Of a DNA stretch of 64,000 nucleotides, positions 8,216-18,048 are shown one piece after another. Each line of letters begins with the position of its first letter. Position 1 is the first letter of the stretch. The notes below the pieces were generated by a model that did no database searches, was not told the DNA's origin, and worked only from the letters and a program-made list of their open reading frames with translations. The DNA comes from Rubrobacter tropicus (GTDB lineage Bacteria > Actinomycetota > Rubrobacteria > Rubrobacterales > Rubrobacteraceae). The position numbers and the translations under genes are program-made. The stretch spans positions 558,001 through 622,000 of the forward strand of contig NZ_CP045119.1 of assembly GCF_011492945.1 (NCBI RefSeq). The letters run 5' to 3'.

Positions 8216-9085
8216 ATGACAGAGGGATTAGGCAGAAGGGGCGGAGAGGCCACGGGGACCCCTGAACTTATCAGGGGCTACTTCGACCGCATCGACAAGG
8301 GCGACCTCCTGACCCGACGGCAGGAGGCACAGCTCGCCCGGAGGGCGCGGGAAGGCGACGGGCGGGCCAGGAGCAGGCTCGTCGAGAAGAACCTGAGGCT
8401 GGTGATCAGCGTCGCCAAGAGGTACCGCGGGATGGGGCTGCCCTTCGAGGACCTGATCCAGGAGGGCAACGTCGGCCTCATGAACGCCGTCGGCAAGTTC
8501 GACCCCGAGAAGGGCTTCCGCTTCTCCACGTACGCGACGTGGTGGATCCGCCAGGCCGTCCAGCGCGCCGTCGCGGACAAGGGCCGCACCATAAGGGTCC
8601 CCGTCCACACGGGGGAAAAGATCCGGAAGATGTCCCGCGCCTACAACGATCTCTCCGCCCGGCTCCCCCGCCAGCCCACCGACGAGGAGGTCGCGGAGCT
8701 TCTGGGATGGGACCCCGAAGAGGTGAGGTTCGTCAAAAGCGCCATGTCCGACGCCACGAGTTTCAACCGCCCGCTCTCGCCCGACGGGAGCGGGGGCGAG
8801 GTCGGCGAGCTGATCGAGGACACAAACGCGCCCGACCCGGCCGGGGAGACGATGCGCGCGCTGGCGATGGCGCGGTTCGAGGAAGCCGTGGAGGCCCTGC
8901 CCGAGCGCCACCGCCACGTTCTGCTGCGGCGCTACGGCCTCGACGGCGGGGATGCGTCCACGCTCGCGGCGCTCAGCGCAGAGATTGGCGTCTCCCGCGA
9001 GCGCGTCAGGCAGATCCAACGCGAGGCCGAGGAGATCCTGCGCGAGGGCCGCCACGGCGAGTTTATGCGCGCCATCGTCGCCTAG
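8216..9085 (+). CDS. Primary-type sigma-70 factor (SigA/RpoD-like, short)
   Basis: A 289-residue sigma factor with region 1.2 (about 15-50), the core region 2 motif L-x-E-x-N-L-R-L-V-x-S-V-A-K-R-Y, the -10 recognition helix with Y-A-T-W-W-I-R-Q-A, region 3, and region 4 with V-S-R-E-R-V-R-Q-I. It lacks the long region 1.1 of the housekeeping factor, which suggests an alternative group 2 or 3 factor. Start at ATG 8216 with GGGGA and GAGG just upstream; the open frame extends to 8090 without a better start. Divergent from the two-component operon. Confidence 0.9.
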   Translation: MTEGLGRRGGEATGTPELIRGYFDRIDKGDLLTRRQEAQLARRAREGDGRARSRLVEKNLRLVISVAKRYRGMGLPFEDLIQEGNVGLMNAVGKFDPEKGFRFSTYATWWIRQAVQRAVADKGRTIRVPVHTGEKIRKMSRAYNDLSARLPRQPTDEEVAELLGWDPEEVRFVKSAMSDATSFNRPLSPDGSGGEVGELIEDTNAPDPAGETMRALAMARFEEAVEALPERHRHVLLRRYGLDGGDASTLAALSAEIGVSRERVRQIQREAEEILREGRHGEFMRAIVA

Positions 9086-9266
9086 CGGGTTCCCGGCGGA
9101 CTGCGAGGCGGCCTTAACCGCCCCTTTGCCGAAAGCTTACGACGGGATGGCCGGGCTTAACAGCCCGCTGGAACAATATGACCGTCGACGACACCGGCCG
9201 CGCCCACCAGGGCCGGAAGCCGTGCCGCGTAGGGCAACGCGACAACGCGAACCTTTAGGAGGAAAG

Positions 9267-9469
9267 ATGAGAAAGAGGGCCGTTGCCCTGCTCGCGGCGC
9301 TCACCCTGGGCGTCGCGGGCTGCGGTGAGGCCAACGCCCCGGAGCGGCAGGACGAGCCGCCGCGGGAGAGGAGACGACCCTGTCCCCCGGTGAGCTGAAC
9401 GACGAGGAGACCGCGGGCGAAGCGCCCGAGAAGGAGCCCGCCCTGCGGGACGACACGGTCGCCCGGTAA
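9267..9469 (+). pseudogene. Small lipoprotein gene with an apparent frameshift
   Basis: AGGAGG precedes ATG 9267. The first frame gives a lipoprotein signal ending in the lipobox V-A-G-C and stops at 9398 after an Arg/Pro-rich run that looks out of frame. Moving back one base near 9370-9378 opens an acidic continuation (E-T-T-L-S-P-G-E-L-N-D-E-E and on) that stops at 9469, just before the protease gene. The intact product would be about 66 residues. This is a one-base deletion, a sequencing error or, less likely, a programmed shift. As read, the product is a 43-residue lipoprotein. Confidence 0.5.
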
Positions 9470-9505
9470 CGCAGAGGGACTTCGACGCACAGAGGAGGAC
9501 GCGAG

Positions 9506-10606
9506 ATGACACACGGTAGGTACGAGAGGCGAGGCCCCCGGCCGGTCAGGCGGTTGTGGGTAGTCTTGCTGGCGGCGGGTTTGCTGGCGGCCGGATGCGC
9601 GGGCGGAGGGGCAGGTGCGCAGGAGGAGGACGCGCAGGCGGAGCGGGAGGCGCCGGCCGGGGACGTCTCGCCGGTTGCCGAGGTGGCCCGTCGCATCGAG
9701 CCCAGCGTGGTGCAGGTCAACGTTTCGTCCATCCAGACGTCTCCCTACGGTCCGCAGGAGGCGCAGGGGTTGGGTAGTGGGGTGGTCTACCGCGAGGACG
9801 GCTACGTCATCACCAACAACCACGTCGTCGAGGGCGCCGACACGGTCAACGTCGCCTTCGCCGACGGCTCCGTGGAGAAGGGGGAGGTCGTCGGCGGAGA
9901 TCCGTACACCGACATAGCCGTGGTCAAGGTGGATAGGGTCAACCTGCCCGCGGCCGAGTTCGCCGACAGCGGCGACCTCGTCGTCGGCCAGCTCGCGGTC
10001 GCCGCCGGCAGCCCGTCGGGCTTCCAGTCCACGGTGACCTCCGGCATCATAAGCGGCCTCAACCGCGAGATACCGCCTGAGATCACCGGCGGCTCCCAGC
10101 AGAGCGCGCTGGTCGACCTCATACAGACCGACGCCGCCATCTCCCCGGGCTCCTCGGGTGGTGCGCTCGTGGACCGGACTGGGAGCGTCATCGGCATCAA
10201 CGTGGCCTACCTGCCCCCGGCCCAGACGGGCGCCGTCAACTTAGGCTTCGCCATACCCTCGGCCACCGCCACCGACGTTGCGGACGCGATCATCGAGGAC
10301 GGCCGGGCGGAGCACCCATACGTCGGCGTCTCGTTGATCGACCTGACCCCGGAGATAGCCCGCCGCTTCGACGTCTCCGTCGAGTCCGGGGCGATCGTAA
10401 CCGGCGTGGACCCGGACGGCCCCGCCTCGGACGCCGGCATCGAGCCGGGCGGCGTGGTGACCGCCGTGGAAGGCGAGAAGATCACGAGCACGGGAGACCT
10501 GCTCGCGGCCCTGCGCCGCCACGATCCGGGCGACTCTGTCGAGCTTACCGTGGCCCGCGAGGGCGAGGCGCGCGAGTTCACGGTCGAGCTAGAGGGGAAG
10601 GGGTAG
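9506..10606 (+). CDS. HtrA/DegP-like trypsin-type serine protease with PDZ domain, lipid-anchored
   Basis: A 366-residue envelope protease. An N-terminal signal ends in the lipobox A-A-G-C (Cys31). The protease domain carries the triad His106 (N-N-H-V-V), Asp136 (Y-T-D-I-A) and Ser217 in P-G-S-S-G-G, where most HtrA proteins have G-N-S-G-G. One PDZ domain occupies about 265-360. It probably degrades or refolds damaged extracytoplasmic proteins. GAGGAGG upstream supports the ATG. Next to the broken lipoprotein and a small membrane protein, it may form an envelope-stress operon behind the sigma factor (inference). Confidence 0.9.
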   Translation: MTHGRYERRGPRPVRRLWVVLLAAGLLAAGCAGGGAGAQEEDAQAEREAPAGDVSPVAEVARRIEPSVVQVNVSSIQTSPYGPQEAQGLGSGVVYREDGYVITNNHVVEGADTVNVAFADGSVEKGEVVGGDPYTDIAVVKVDRVNLPAAEFADSGDLVVGQLAVAAGSPSGFQSTVTSGIISGLNREIPPEITGGSQQSALVDLIQTDAAISPGSSGGALVDRTGSVIGINVAYLPPAQTGAVNLGFAIPSATATDVADAIIEDGRAEHPYVGVSLIDLTPEIARRFDVSVESGAIVTGVDPDGPASDAGIEPGGVVTAVEGEKITSTGDLLAALRRHDPGDSVELTVAREGEAREFTVELEGKG

Positions 10607-10609
10607 GCG

Positions 10610-10930
10610 ATGGGCGCGAACCAGGAGAACAACCCGGAGGTTTGGAAGCTCAACGCCGGCCGGCTGCTCTCGGGCTTCGCCCTGGTCTTCTGCGTGCCCG
10701 TAGGCGCCCTGTTCGTCTCGATAGCGGCGGGCGCCGTGGGTATATTCCTCGGCACGGCGGGCTACGCGTTGGGGGCCAGAAGGCTCGGCTCCCTGGCCGT
10801 CGTGCTCTGCACGGCGGCCATGTTCGTCGGCCTGCTCGTCGGGCAGGGCGTGATCCCGGGCGACGCCTACGACCGCGCGGTGGACGGCTGGTTCCGCAAC
10901 ATGCCCACCGACCGCTTCACCGAGGAGTGA
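10610..10930 (+). CDS. Small membrane protein of unknown function
   Basis: A 106-residue protein with two to three hydrophobic segments (about 17-40, 42-57 and 60-80) and hydrophilic ends. It starts three bases after the protease stop with GGGAAGGGG as ribosome site, so it is almost certainly co-transcribed and may assist the protease. I do not recognise a family. Confidence 0.6.
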   Translation: MGANQENNPEVWKLNAGRLLSGFALVFCVPVGALFVSIAAGAVGIFLGTAGYALGARRLGSLAVVLCTAAMFVGLLVGQGVIPGDAYDRAVDGWFRNMPTDRFTEE

Positions 10931-10934
10931 GCGG

Positions 10935-11945
10935 GTGAAAATGGGGGATCTATCTCAACGTCCGCCGGGGCCACCGGCGGACGTTGCCCCGTTCGTCCCC
11001 GCCGGGCCCGCGCGGGCCCCATCCCGCACGGAGACGTCTCCCACTATCGCTGGCAGCCAGAGGCTCAAGACGTTCGCGGCGGCCGTACTCGTGGCCGTGT
11101 TCGCGTCGGTGGCGGGCTGCGGCGTCGGCGGGGGAGATACGACAAAGCAGGACGGGGATCAAGCCGGACAAGACGCGTCGGTAACGATCCCGGCCCCGGG
11201 GGGCGAGGCAACGGAGCCTGGAGACGACGGCTTCGTCGCGTCTGCAGGGAGCAGCGGCGGCGAGGCCGGGGCTGCGGACCGGATCGAGGGGGTACGGTTT
11301 AGGATCTTCGACGACTACGAACGCCTCCTCATAGACTTCGGCCGGGAAGGCGGGTCCGCCGGCGTCCCCCGTTGGTCTGTCGAAAGCCCCGCGCAAGGGG
11401 GCTACGTCCGCCTGGACTTCCCGGGTCTCGCCTCGACGGCGATCACGGACGAGGACTTCGTCGGCTCCGTGCTCGACGAGCTCTACGTGGTCCGCGACCG
11501 CGGCGGCGGGCTTTTCGCGGACGTCTTCGCCATGCACGAGTTCCGCTACCGGGTGACGGAGCTTCCAGGATCCGGGCAGCTCGCCGTGGACTTCCGCGGG
11601 GTGCGCGAAGAGCTCGACCTCCCGCCGACGACGGGCTACAAGACGGTCGTTCTGCAACCCCGCGAAGCCGAAGAGGTCGACAGCCCCGTCTCCGTGCAAG
11701 GCTACACCCGGCTCTTCGAGGGCCAAGTGACCATCTCTTTGCTCTCCCGCGAGCGGGAGGTGCTCTCCTCGAAGACGGTGCGCGCCAACGAATGGGCGGC
11801 GGTCTGGGGTCTCTTCGAAGCCACGCTGGAGTTCTCGGACTACGAGGGCCTGGCGACGCTGCGCGTCGGCAGCGGGAGCCCGCGGGACGGCTCCTTCGTC
11901 GGAACGGAGACCGAGGTCTTCCTCGAAAGTTCCGGCCCGGGATGA
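10935..11945 (+). CDS. Lipoprotein with AMIN-like and Gmad2-type domains
   Basis: A 336-residue protein. The lipobox is V-A-G-C with Cys62, unusually far from the start: about 40 Pro-rich residues precede the hydrophobic segment. A central domain (about 100-230) resembles actinobacterial AMIN-like domains, and the C-terminal part (about 235-335, beginning S-P-V-S-V-Q-G) resembles the Gmad2 immunoglobulin-like domain often linked to spore germination or cell-wall binding. No better start exists after the hairpin at 10956-10986, so GTG 10935 or ATG 10941 is used. Likely a cell-envelope-binding lipoprotein. Confidence 0.65.
   Translation: MKMGDLSQRPPGPPADVAPFVPAGPARAPSRTETSPTIAGSQRLKTFAAAVLVAVFASVAGCGVGGGDTTKQDGDQAGQDASVTIPAPGGEATEPGDDGFVASAGSSGGEAGAADRIEGVRFRIFDDYERLLIDFGREGGSAGVPRWSVESPAQGGYVRLDFPGLASTAITDEDFVGSVLDELYVVRDRGGGLFADVFAMHEFRYRVTELPGSGQLAVDFRGVREELDLPPTTGYKTVVLQPREAEEVDSPVSVQGYTRLFEGQVTISLLSREREVLSSKTVRANEWAAVWGLFEATLEFSDYEGLATLRVGSGSPRDGSFVGTETEVFLESSGPG
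10956..10986 (+). other. Perfect 13-bp inverted repeat at the start of the next gene
   Basis: CAACGTCCGCCGG and its exact complement flank a five-base loop. There is no T-run, so it is not a simple terminator. It lies inside the first codons of the lipoprotein gene beginning at 10935, and could hide its start or stabilise the upstream message. Confidence 0.6.
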
Positions 11946-12078
11946 GCCTCACGGGATGCTTACCGTTTCTTTACGGGAACCTTGCCGCCGCTAACGGCGC
12001 CCCCGGCGTCGGCGTCTAGCATCACTCATCAACGGAGTAACAGCGCATCCTACGGTCGGCTGCGCGGAGAGGAGCGTC

Positions 12079-13437
12079 ATGGGACAGCGGAATCCGAGCC
12101 GGCAGGCAACCGTGGGCGGGGGCTTGAGCAGGAAGGGTTTCTTGAAGGTCGGGGGGACGGCCCTCGCCGGGGCGACGTTGCTCGGGACCGGGGCGCTGGC
12201 CGGTTGCGGCGGGTCCGGAGATGATGCTTCCGGGGCGACCGAGTTTACGTTCTCGTTCGGCCCGGACAACTCCGGCAGCCTGGAGGAGATCGTGCGCCGG
12301 TTCAACGAGAGGTTCGAGGGACGCTACAGGGCCAACTACCGCGTGATGGCCGCGGACACCGGCCAGTACTTCAACCAGGTCAAGACCGAGTTCCAGGCGG
12401 GGGGCGGCGAGATAGACCTGATAGGCGGCGACGTCGTCTGGCCGGCGCAGTTCGCCGCGAACGGCTGGATCGAGGATCTCTCCGACCGCTTCACCGAGGA
12501 GGACCGCCGCGCCTTTCTGCCCGCGCCGGTCGAGTCTTGCGCCTACGAGGGCGCGGTTTACGGCGTGCCCTGGTTCACGGACGCGGGACTTCTCTACTAC
12601 CGCAAGGACCTGCTGGAGGGGAGCGGCTTCTCCGGCCCGCCTGAGACCTGGGAAGAGCTCAAGGAGCAGGCGATGAAGGTCGCGGCCGACTCGGACGCCG
12701 AGGACGGCTTCGTGTTCCAGGCGGCGGAGTACGAAGGTGGCACGGTCAACGGCCTGGAGTACATCTGGACCGCGGGCGGCGACGTCCTGGCCGGGGAGGA
12801 CCTGGGGGACGTGGTCATAGACGGCCCGCGGGCGGTCGAGGGCCTCTCCATAGAACGGGACATGGTCGAGAGCGGCGTGGCGCCCCAGGCCGTCTCCACC
12901 TACGCCGAGCAGGAGTGTCAGGCCGCCTTCCTGAACGGGCGGGCGGTCTTCTGCCGCAACTGGCCCTACATGTACGCCCTCGCAGGGGAGGAGGGCCAAT
13001 CCAACATCGAGCCCGGGCAAGTCGGAGTCGCGCCCCTGCCGGTGGCCACGGGCCGGGACAACAGCTTCAGCGGCCTGGGCGGCTGGAACTTCTACCTCAA
13101 CGCCGCCTCATCGGGGGAGGAGAAGGAGGCGGCCTACGAGTTCGTGAAGTTCGCGACCGCCCCCGAGCAGCAGAAGTACCGGGCGCTGAACGGTTCTTTT
13201 TTGCCGACGTTGCAAGACCTGTACAGCGACGAGGAGATCGTGGACAAGGTCCCTGTCATCGCCCTCGGGGAAGAGGCGATAAAGAACGCCCGTCCGCGGC
13301 CCCTCTCCCCTTACTACTCGGACATGTCGCTCGTGATGGCCGAGCAGTTCAACGCCTGCGTCAAAGGCGCGAAGACCCCGCAGGAGACCGCGGACACCCT
13401 GGACCGGGAGCTGCAGGAGATAGTGGACAGCGCCTAA
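12079..13437 (+). CDS. Extracellular sugar-type ABC substrate-binding lipoprotein (orphan)
   Basis: A 452-residue family 1 solute-binding protein. A Tat-like S-R-K-G-F-L-K motif (17-23) and lipobox L-A-G-C (Cys43) indicate Tat export and lipid anchoring. Features of the maltose/trehalose-binding group include the Y-G-V-P-W region near 155 and a W-N-F-Y-L segment near 338. No permease or ATPase genes adjoin it, so it must serve a transporter encoded elsewhere. A hairpin and repeat element follow at once. Confidence 0.88.
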   Translation: MGQRNPSRQATVGGGLSRKGFLKVGGTALAGATLLGTGALAGCGGSGDDASGATEFTFSFGPDNSGSLEEIVRRFNERFEGRYRANYRVMAADTGQYFNQVKTEFQAGGGEIDLIGGDVVWPAQFAANGWIEDLSDRFTEEDRRAFLPAPVESCAYEGAVYGVPWFTDAGLLYYRKDLLEGSGFSGPPETWEELKEQAMKVAADSDAEDGFVFQAAEYEGGTVNGLEYIWTAGGDVLAGEDLGDVVIDGPRAVEGLSIERDMVESGVAPQAVSTYAEQECQAAFLNGRAVFCRNWPYMYALAGEEGQSNIEPGQVGVAPLPVATGRDNSFSGLGGWNFYLNAASSGEEKEAAYEFVKFATAPEQQKYRALNGSFLPTLQDLYSDEEIVDKVPVIALGEEAIKNARPRPLSPYYSDMSLVMAEQFNACVKGAKTPQETADTLDRELQEIVDSA

Positions 13438-13438
13438 A

Positions 13439-13605
13439 GCGGACTGCAGTGGCATTGAGCCACTGCAGTCCGCGCTGTCGGCTGTCGGCCCGCTCCGGCT
13501 TCGCCTCCGCTTTCAGCGGTCGGCTTTTTGTCCTTGCTGAAAGCTGAGTGCTGAAAGCCGACAGCCTTCCAAAGAGGCCCAACCTCTTTGCAAACCGCTC
13601 TAGAG
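13439..13605 (+). repeat. Large composite intergenic element
   Basis: It begins one base after the TAA with a perfect 15-bp hairpin (GCGGACTGCAGTGGC, loop ATTGA). Then come GCTGTCGGC units, a CCGCTCCGGCTTCGCCTCCGC block, TTTCAGCGGTCGGCTTTTTG, and an inverted set GCTGAAAGCTGAGTGCTG. It ends in the element TTTGCAAACCGCTCTAGAG, found again at 21849-21870. It separates two convergent genes. Confidence 0.75.
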
Positions 13606-13613
13606 CACGTCCT

Positions 13614-14639
13614 CTACCCGGGGTTCCGTTCCAGGCGCTCGAACCACAGCCTTCTGACGAGGATCCCGACCACCACGACGGCGGGCACGGCGAGCAGGGC
13701 CCCGAGAACGCCGAACGCCGCGCCCGCCACCGTCACGGAGGCTACGACCACGACCGGGTGCAGCGAGACCGCCTTCTGCATGACGAGCGGGGTGAGCAGG
13801 TTGCTCTCTATTTGCTGGATCGCCAGGTAGGCCAGAAGAACCCACAGCACGTCCCACGGGTTCCCGGCGAACGCGAGCACTAGCGGCGGCACCGCCCCCA
13901 CGACAGACCCGATGATCGGGACGAAGGCGACGAGACCGGAAAAGACGCCCAGAAAGAGCGCACCCGGCACACCTATGAGGTAGAGCGCAACGGTCGCCAG
14001 TACCCCGACGACGACCATAGAGAAGATCCGACCCCGTAGCCAGCCGAGGAGGCCCTCGCGACACTCGGAGAGGATCTCCCGCGTCTCGGGCCTCCTGCCG
14101 GGGGGGAACAACCTCACCACCCAGCCCACCACCGGGCCCGGCATCGCCGCCAGGTAGAGGGGCACGAAGAGGAGCACGAGCGCGGCGGTAAAGAGCGAGG
14201 CCAGGCTGCCGAAGAGGCCCAGCAGCCCACCCAGGACCCGCCTCGCGGCGCTAGCCAGGGTACTGGGCGAGATCCCACCATCGCCCCCGCCGATCTTCAC
14301 GCCCAGCCTGCCCGCGAGCCCCCTCGCCCGATCGACTAGCTGCTGCAGCGCGTCCGGCACGGACGAGGCGAGCAGCGTCGCCTCTTGCACGAGGGTCGGC
14401 AGCAGCAGGTGGCCCGTGATCCCCACAACGGCCAAAACCGACACGACTATGCCCGTCACCGCCGCGGGCCTCGGTACCTTCCTGCGATACAACGCCTCAA
14501 CCGGCGCCGAGAGCGCCGCCGCCAGCAAGAGCGCCGTCGCGAGCAGGAGGAAGACCCCGGCCACCGCCGCCAGGAACCGCCAGACCACGAGCAACGCGAA
14601 GCCAACCAGCACCGCCCGCAACAGCCCCCGGTCCGTCAT
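13614..14639 (-). CDS. AI-2E family permease (TqsA/PerM type)
   Basis: A 341-residue membrane protein with paired N-terminal helices, a soluble middle part with amphipathic segment, and a C-terminal helix bundle carrying the family stretch from about 255 (F-V-P-I-I-G) to 300 (Q-Q-I-E-S-N). Members export autoinducer-2 or act in ion or osmotic homeostasis; the substrate here cannot be told. ATG 14639 is chosen over an upstream start at 14702, because the added 21 residues are Gly/Pro-rich and precede the first membrane helix without purpose. Start is moderately certain. Confidence 0.8.
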   Translation of the reverse strand: MTDRGLLRAVLVGFALLVVWRFLAAVAGVFLLLATALLLAAALSAPVEALYRRKVPRPAAVTGIVVSVLAVVGITGHLLLPTLVQEATLLASSVPDALQQLVDRARGLAGRLGVKIGGGDGGISPSTLASAARRVLGGLLGLFGSLASLFTAALVLLFVPLYLAAMPGPVVGWVVRLFPPGRRPETREILSECREGLLGWLRGRIFSMVVVGVLATVALYLIGVPGALFLGVFSGLVAFVPIIGSVVGAVPPLVLAFAGNPWDVLWVLLAYLAIQQIESNLLTPLVMQKAVSLHPVVVVASVTVAGAAFGVLGALLAVPAVVVVGILVRRLWFERLERNPG

Positions 14640-14893
14640 AGCCCCGTCACCATCCACCCCGGGTCGCGGCGCGGTTCCCTCCCCGCCGATCGAAACTCGC
14701 ACATGGCATCGACCTTATCATGGGCCTCGGCACGAACCACGGCTCCCTGTTAAGGCCCTGTCAAGGTCGCGTAAATCTCCACGATACATGGCGCCCGGAA
14801 CCTTCTCCGCAAGCTCGAACACGAGAACGCCGATTCCCTGCCAACCCCCTGGACATACCTGTGGGCGAAATTCTTGACGATGAACGATGACCA

Positions 14894-14915
14894 GTATAGG
14901 GTAGGGGGGTATACT
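14894..14915 (+). promoter_or_regulatory. copA promoter -10 region with CsoR-type operator
   Basis: Arms GTATA (14894-14898) and TATAC (14910-14914) enclose a G-rich core, the layout of CsoR operators. TATACT (14910-14915) can serve as -10; TAGGGT at 14897 with TTGACG at 14874-14879, 17 bases apart, is an alternative pair. Copper-loaded CsoR would leave the site and allow expression. Regulation is inferred from family knowledge and from the csoR gene in the same operon. Confidence 0.7.
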
Positions 14916-14947
14916 AGAGATTGACAGAGACGGCCGCAGGAGGACGC

Positions 14948-17659
14948 ATGTCGGGCGAAAGTGGCAGGAGTACGGTCGAGTTTCCGGTGGCGGGGATGAC
15001 TTGCGCCTCTTGCGTTCGGCGGGTGGAGAAGGCTCTGGGTCGGGTGGACGGCGTCGAGGAGGCGAGCGTGAACCTCGCCACGGAGAAGGCAAGGGTCTCC
15101 GTCGATCCGTCGGTGGTGGGAGGGGAGGATCTCAAGTCTGCGGTCGAGAGGGCCGGCTACGGGGTGCGTGAGGTCCCTGCCTTGGCTTCCGGTCCGGGGG
15201 ACGGCGGGGCCGTGGGCGAGGTCTCGCTGCCCATCGAAGGTATGACGTGCGCTTCGTGTGTGCGGAGGGTGGAGAGGGCGCTGACGAAGGTGCCGGGCGT
15301 GAGTTCGGCGACGGTGAACCTGGCTACCGAGAAGGCGAAGGTCGAGTACGACGCGGCTGGCGGGCCGGGTATCGACGAGTTGCGGGCCGCGGTGGAGGGG
15401 GCCGGGTACGAGGTCGGCGCGGTTGAGGAACCCGATCCCGGGACCGGGAGGGCTGCGGTAGACGACAGCGGTGACGTTCGGGACCTCGAACGGGATCGGG
15501 AGCTAAAGGATCTCAGGAACAAGTGGGTGGTGAGCCTGGCGCTCGGGGTCCTGATGATGGCCGAGATGTACCTGCCTTTCGGGCCCGGGATGGAGGTCAT
15601 GGCGCCGCTGCTGTTGATCCAGGCGACCATAGTCCAGTTCTGGGCCGGGGCTACTTTCTACAAGACGGCCTGGGCATCCGCCAGGCACGGCGGCACCAAC
15701 ATGAGCACGCTCGTCGCGGTGGGGACGAGCGCGGCTTACGGGTACAGCGCGTTCGTTACGCTCTGGCCTGGGTTGAGCGCCGCTTGGGGCTTCCCGTTCT
15801 ACCTGTACTTCGAGGTTTCGGCCATCGTGGTCGGGCTGGTCCTTCTGGGGCGGTGGTTGGAGGCGCGGGCCAAGAGGCAGACCGGGGCGGCGATCAAGGC
15901 GCTGATGGGCTTGCGGGCGAGGACGGCGCGCGTGGTCCGTGACGGTGTCGAGAGGGACGTTCCGGTCGAGGACGTGCGGGTCGGGGACCTCGTGCGGGTG
16001 CGGCCGGGGGAGAAGGTGCCCGTTGACGGGGTGGTGGTCGAGGGGCGTTCGACGCTCGACGAGAGCATGTTGACGGGGGAGAGCCTGCCCGTCGAAAAGA
16101 CGGTCGGCGACGCGGTGATCGGGGCCACGCTCAACGAGACCGGGGGCTTCGTCATGCGGGCGGAGAAGGTGGGAGCCGAGACGGCGCTCGCCCAGATCGT
16201 GCGCCTCGTCGAGGAGGCGCAGGGCTCGAAGGCCCCGATGCAGCGCCTCGTCGACACCATCTCCTCGTACTTCGTGCCGGCCGTGCTCGGGCTCGCGGCG
16301 CTCACGTTCGGGGCGTGGCTCGTCGCAGGTCCTTCACCGATCCTCGCGCTGACGGCCGCGATCTCGGTCCTCATAATCGCCTGCCCGTGCGCCCTGGGAC
16401 TGGCCACGCCGACGGCCATCATGGTCGGGACCGGCAAGGCCGCCGAGAACGGCATCCTGGTCCGCGGCGGCGAGGCGCTGGAGACGACACGCAAGATAGA
16501 CGCCATCGTCCTCGACAAGACCGGCACCCTGACGCAAGGGAGACCGTCGGTTACGAGACTGATCCCTGCCGATGGTTTCACCGAGCAAGACCTGCTGCGC
16601 CTGGCCGCCGCCGCGGAGGTCGGTTCCGAGCATCCCCTCGCCGGGGCGATAGTCGCGCGGGCCGGGGAGGCGGGCCTCGACCTCCCGAAGCTCGAAGCCT
16701 TCGAGTCGATCACGGGCAAGGGCGTGAAGGCTGTGGTGAACGGCCGCGAGGTACTCGTAGGCAACCGGGCACTGTTGGAAGGTTTCGGGGTACATCTCGA
16801 CGGGATGGAAGACCTGGCCGGGGACCTTGCCCGCGGCGGAGCCACGCCGATGTACGTCTCCGTGGACGGGAGGGGAGCGGGCCTCGTCGCCGTCGCCGAC
16901 GCCCCCAAGCCGGAGTCGCGCGAAGCGGTCGAGCAGCTCGGCGCTCTGGGCCTCGAAGTCTGGATGCTCACCGGCGACAACGAAGTTACCGCCGGGGCCA
17001 TAGCCGGGGAGGTCGGCATAAGCTCTGACCATGTACTCGCCGAGGTGTTGCCTGGGGAGAAGGCCGCGAAGGTTGCGGAGTTGCAGGGGCGGGGGAGGAC
17101 CGTTGCGATGGTTGGGGATGGGATCAACGACGCCCCGGCGCTCGCGCGGGCCGACCTCGGCGTCGCGATAGGGACGGGCACCGACGTTGCGATGGCGGCA
17201 TCGGATATCACCCTGATCGGGGGTGACCTCAGAAACATCGTCACGGGCATCGCGCTCTCTCGCAGGACGGTGGGCAAGATCAAGCAGGGGCTCTTCTGGG
17301 CCTTCGCCTACAACGTGGCCCTGATCCCGGTCGCCGCCGGCGCCCTTTTTCCTTTCTTCGGGGTTCTACTGAGCCCTGTCCTGGCGGCGGCGGCGATGGC
17401 GATGAGCTCGGTGAGCGTGGTGACGAACGCCCTGCGCCTGCGCTCCTTCGAGAGGCCCCACAGCGCGAAAGAGATCCTGCACCCGCCCTTGCGCGCCCGC
17501 CTCTCGGAAGTCGCCTACCTCGGCGCCATAGCTGTCGTCGCCGCCGGCATCGGGGCCGCCGCGCTCCTCCTCGCCCCGGCCCAGCAGTACGACATGGCCC
17601 CGAACGCTGGCGCCATGCAGAATGGTCCCGGCGCCGGCGGACACGGGAGTGGCGAGTGA
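14948..17659 (+). CDS. copA: Copper-exporting P1B-type ATPase
   Basis: A 903-residue Cu(I) exporter of the inner membrane. Two N-terminal heavy-metal-binding domains carry C-A-S-C (Cys19/22 and Cys101/104). The membrane part has the Cu-specific C-P-C at 479-481, the actuator T-G-E-S near 376-379, the phosphorylation site D523-K-T-G-T-L-T, S-E-H-P-L and [15 protein letters not shown] upstream of ATG 14948 fixes the start; a TTG at 14921 in frame lacks this. It leads the operon copA-csoR-copZ. Confidence 0.96.
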   Translation: MSGESGRSTVEFPVAGMTCASCVRRVEKALGRVDGVEEASVNLATEKARVSVDPSVVGGEDLKSAVERAGYGVREVPALASGPGDGGAVGEVSLPIEGMTCASCVRRVERALTKVPGVSSATVNLATEKAKVEYDAAGGPGIDELRAAVEGAGYEVGAVEEPDPGTGRAAVDDSGDVRDLERDRELKDLRNKWVVSLALGVLMMAEMYLPFGPGMEVMAPLLLIQATIVQFWAGATFYKTAWASARHGGTNMSTLVAVGTSAAYGYSAFVTLWPGLSAAWGFPFYLYFEVSAIVVGLVLLGRWLEARAKRQTGAAIKALMGLRARTARVVRDGVERDVPVEDVRVGDLVRVRPGEKVPVDGVVVEGRSTLDESMLTGESLPVEKTVGDAVIGATLNETGGFVMRAEKVGAETALAQIVRLVEEAQGSKAPMQRLVDTISSYFVPAVLGLAALTFGAWLVAGPSPILALTAAISVLIIACPCALGLATPTAIMVGTGKAAENGILVRGGEALETTRKIDAIVLDKTGTLTQGRPSVTRLIPADGFTEQDLLRLAAAAEVGSEHPLAGAIVARAGEAGLDLPKLEAFESITGKGVKAVVNGREVLVGNRALLEGFGVHLDGMEDLAGDLARGGATPMYVSVDGRGAGLVAVADAPKPESREAVEQLGALGLEVWMLTGDNEVTAGAIAGEVGISSDHVLAEVLPGEKAAKVAELQGRGRTVAMVGDGINDAPALARADLGVAIGTGTDVAMAASDITLIGGDLRNIVTGIALSRRTVGKIKQGLFWAFAYNVALIPVAAGALFPFFGVLLSPVLAAAAMAMSSVSVVTNALRLRSFERPHSAKEILHPPLRARLSEVAYLGAIAVVAAGIGAAALLLAPAQQYDMAPNAGAMQNGPGAGGHGSGE

Positions 17660-17690
17660 GGTTTACCTACCTTCGGAGAGGACGAAGACG

Positions 17691-17999
17691 ATGACAGAGC
17701 ACGTAGGACAGGCGCACGGCTACATAAAAGAGGGAGACAAGGAGAAGCTCAAGAACCGGCTGCGGCGCATCGAGGGTCAGGTGAGGGGGGTGCAGCGAAT
17801 GGTCGAGGAGGAGGCCTACTGCGTGGACATACTCACCCAGATCAGCTCCTACATCGCCGCCTCCGAAAAGGTGGCCTCCCTCGTCCTCCGGGACCACATG
17901 GACCACTGCGTCAGGGAGGCCGTCACTAACAACGAGAAGGCCGACGAGAAGATGGCCGAGTTGGCGGAGGCCGTGGAAGGGTTTATGAAGAGGTTTTGA
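17691..17999 (+). CDS. csoR: Copper-sensing transcriptional repressor
   Basis: A 102-residue all-helical repressor of the CsoR/RcnR family. The Cu(I) ligands Cys44, His69 and Cys73 are all present in A-Y-C-V-D, H-M-D-H-C. It would bind G-rich operators in front of copA and release them when loaded with Cu(I). ATG 17691 has GGAGAGGA upstream; the open frame reaching back to 17622 overlaps copA and has no ribosome site. It lies 31 bases behind copA. Confidence 0.94.
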   Translation: MTEHVGQAHGYIKEGDKEKLKNRLRRIEGQVRGVQRMVEEEAYCVDILTQISSYIAASEKVASLVLRDHMDHCVREAVTNNEKADEKMAELAEAVEGFMKRF

Positions 18000-18048
18000 G
18001 GCACTGGGTTTCAGGTATCAGGTTTTGCGGTGGAGAGGAGTGACGGAG

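Noticed and set aside
13439-13473. 15-bp hairpin as a classical Rho-independent terminator
   Set aside because: No T-run follows. Treated as part of the composite repeat element instead.
15799-17283. 494-codon minus-strand open frame
   Set aside because: Antisense to copA; Ser/Pro/Arg-rich with no family signature.
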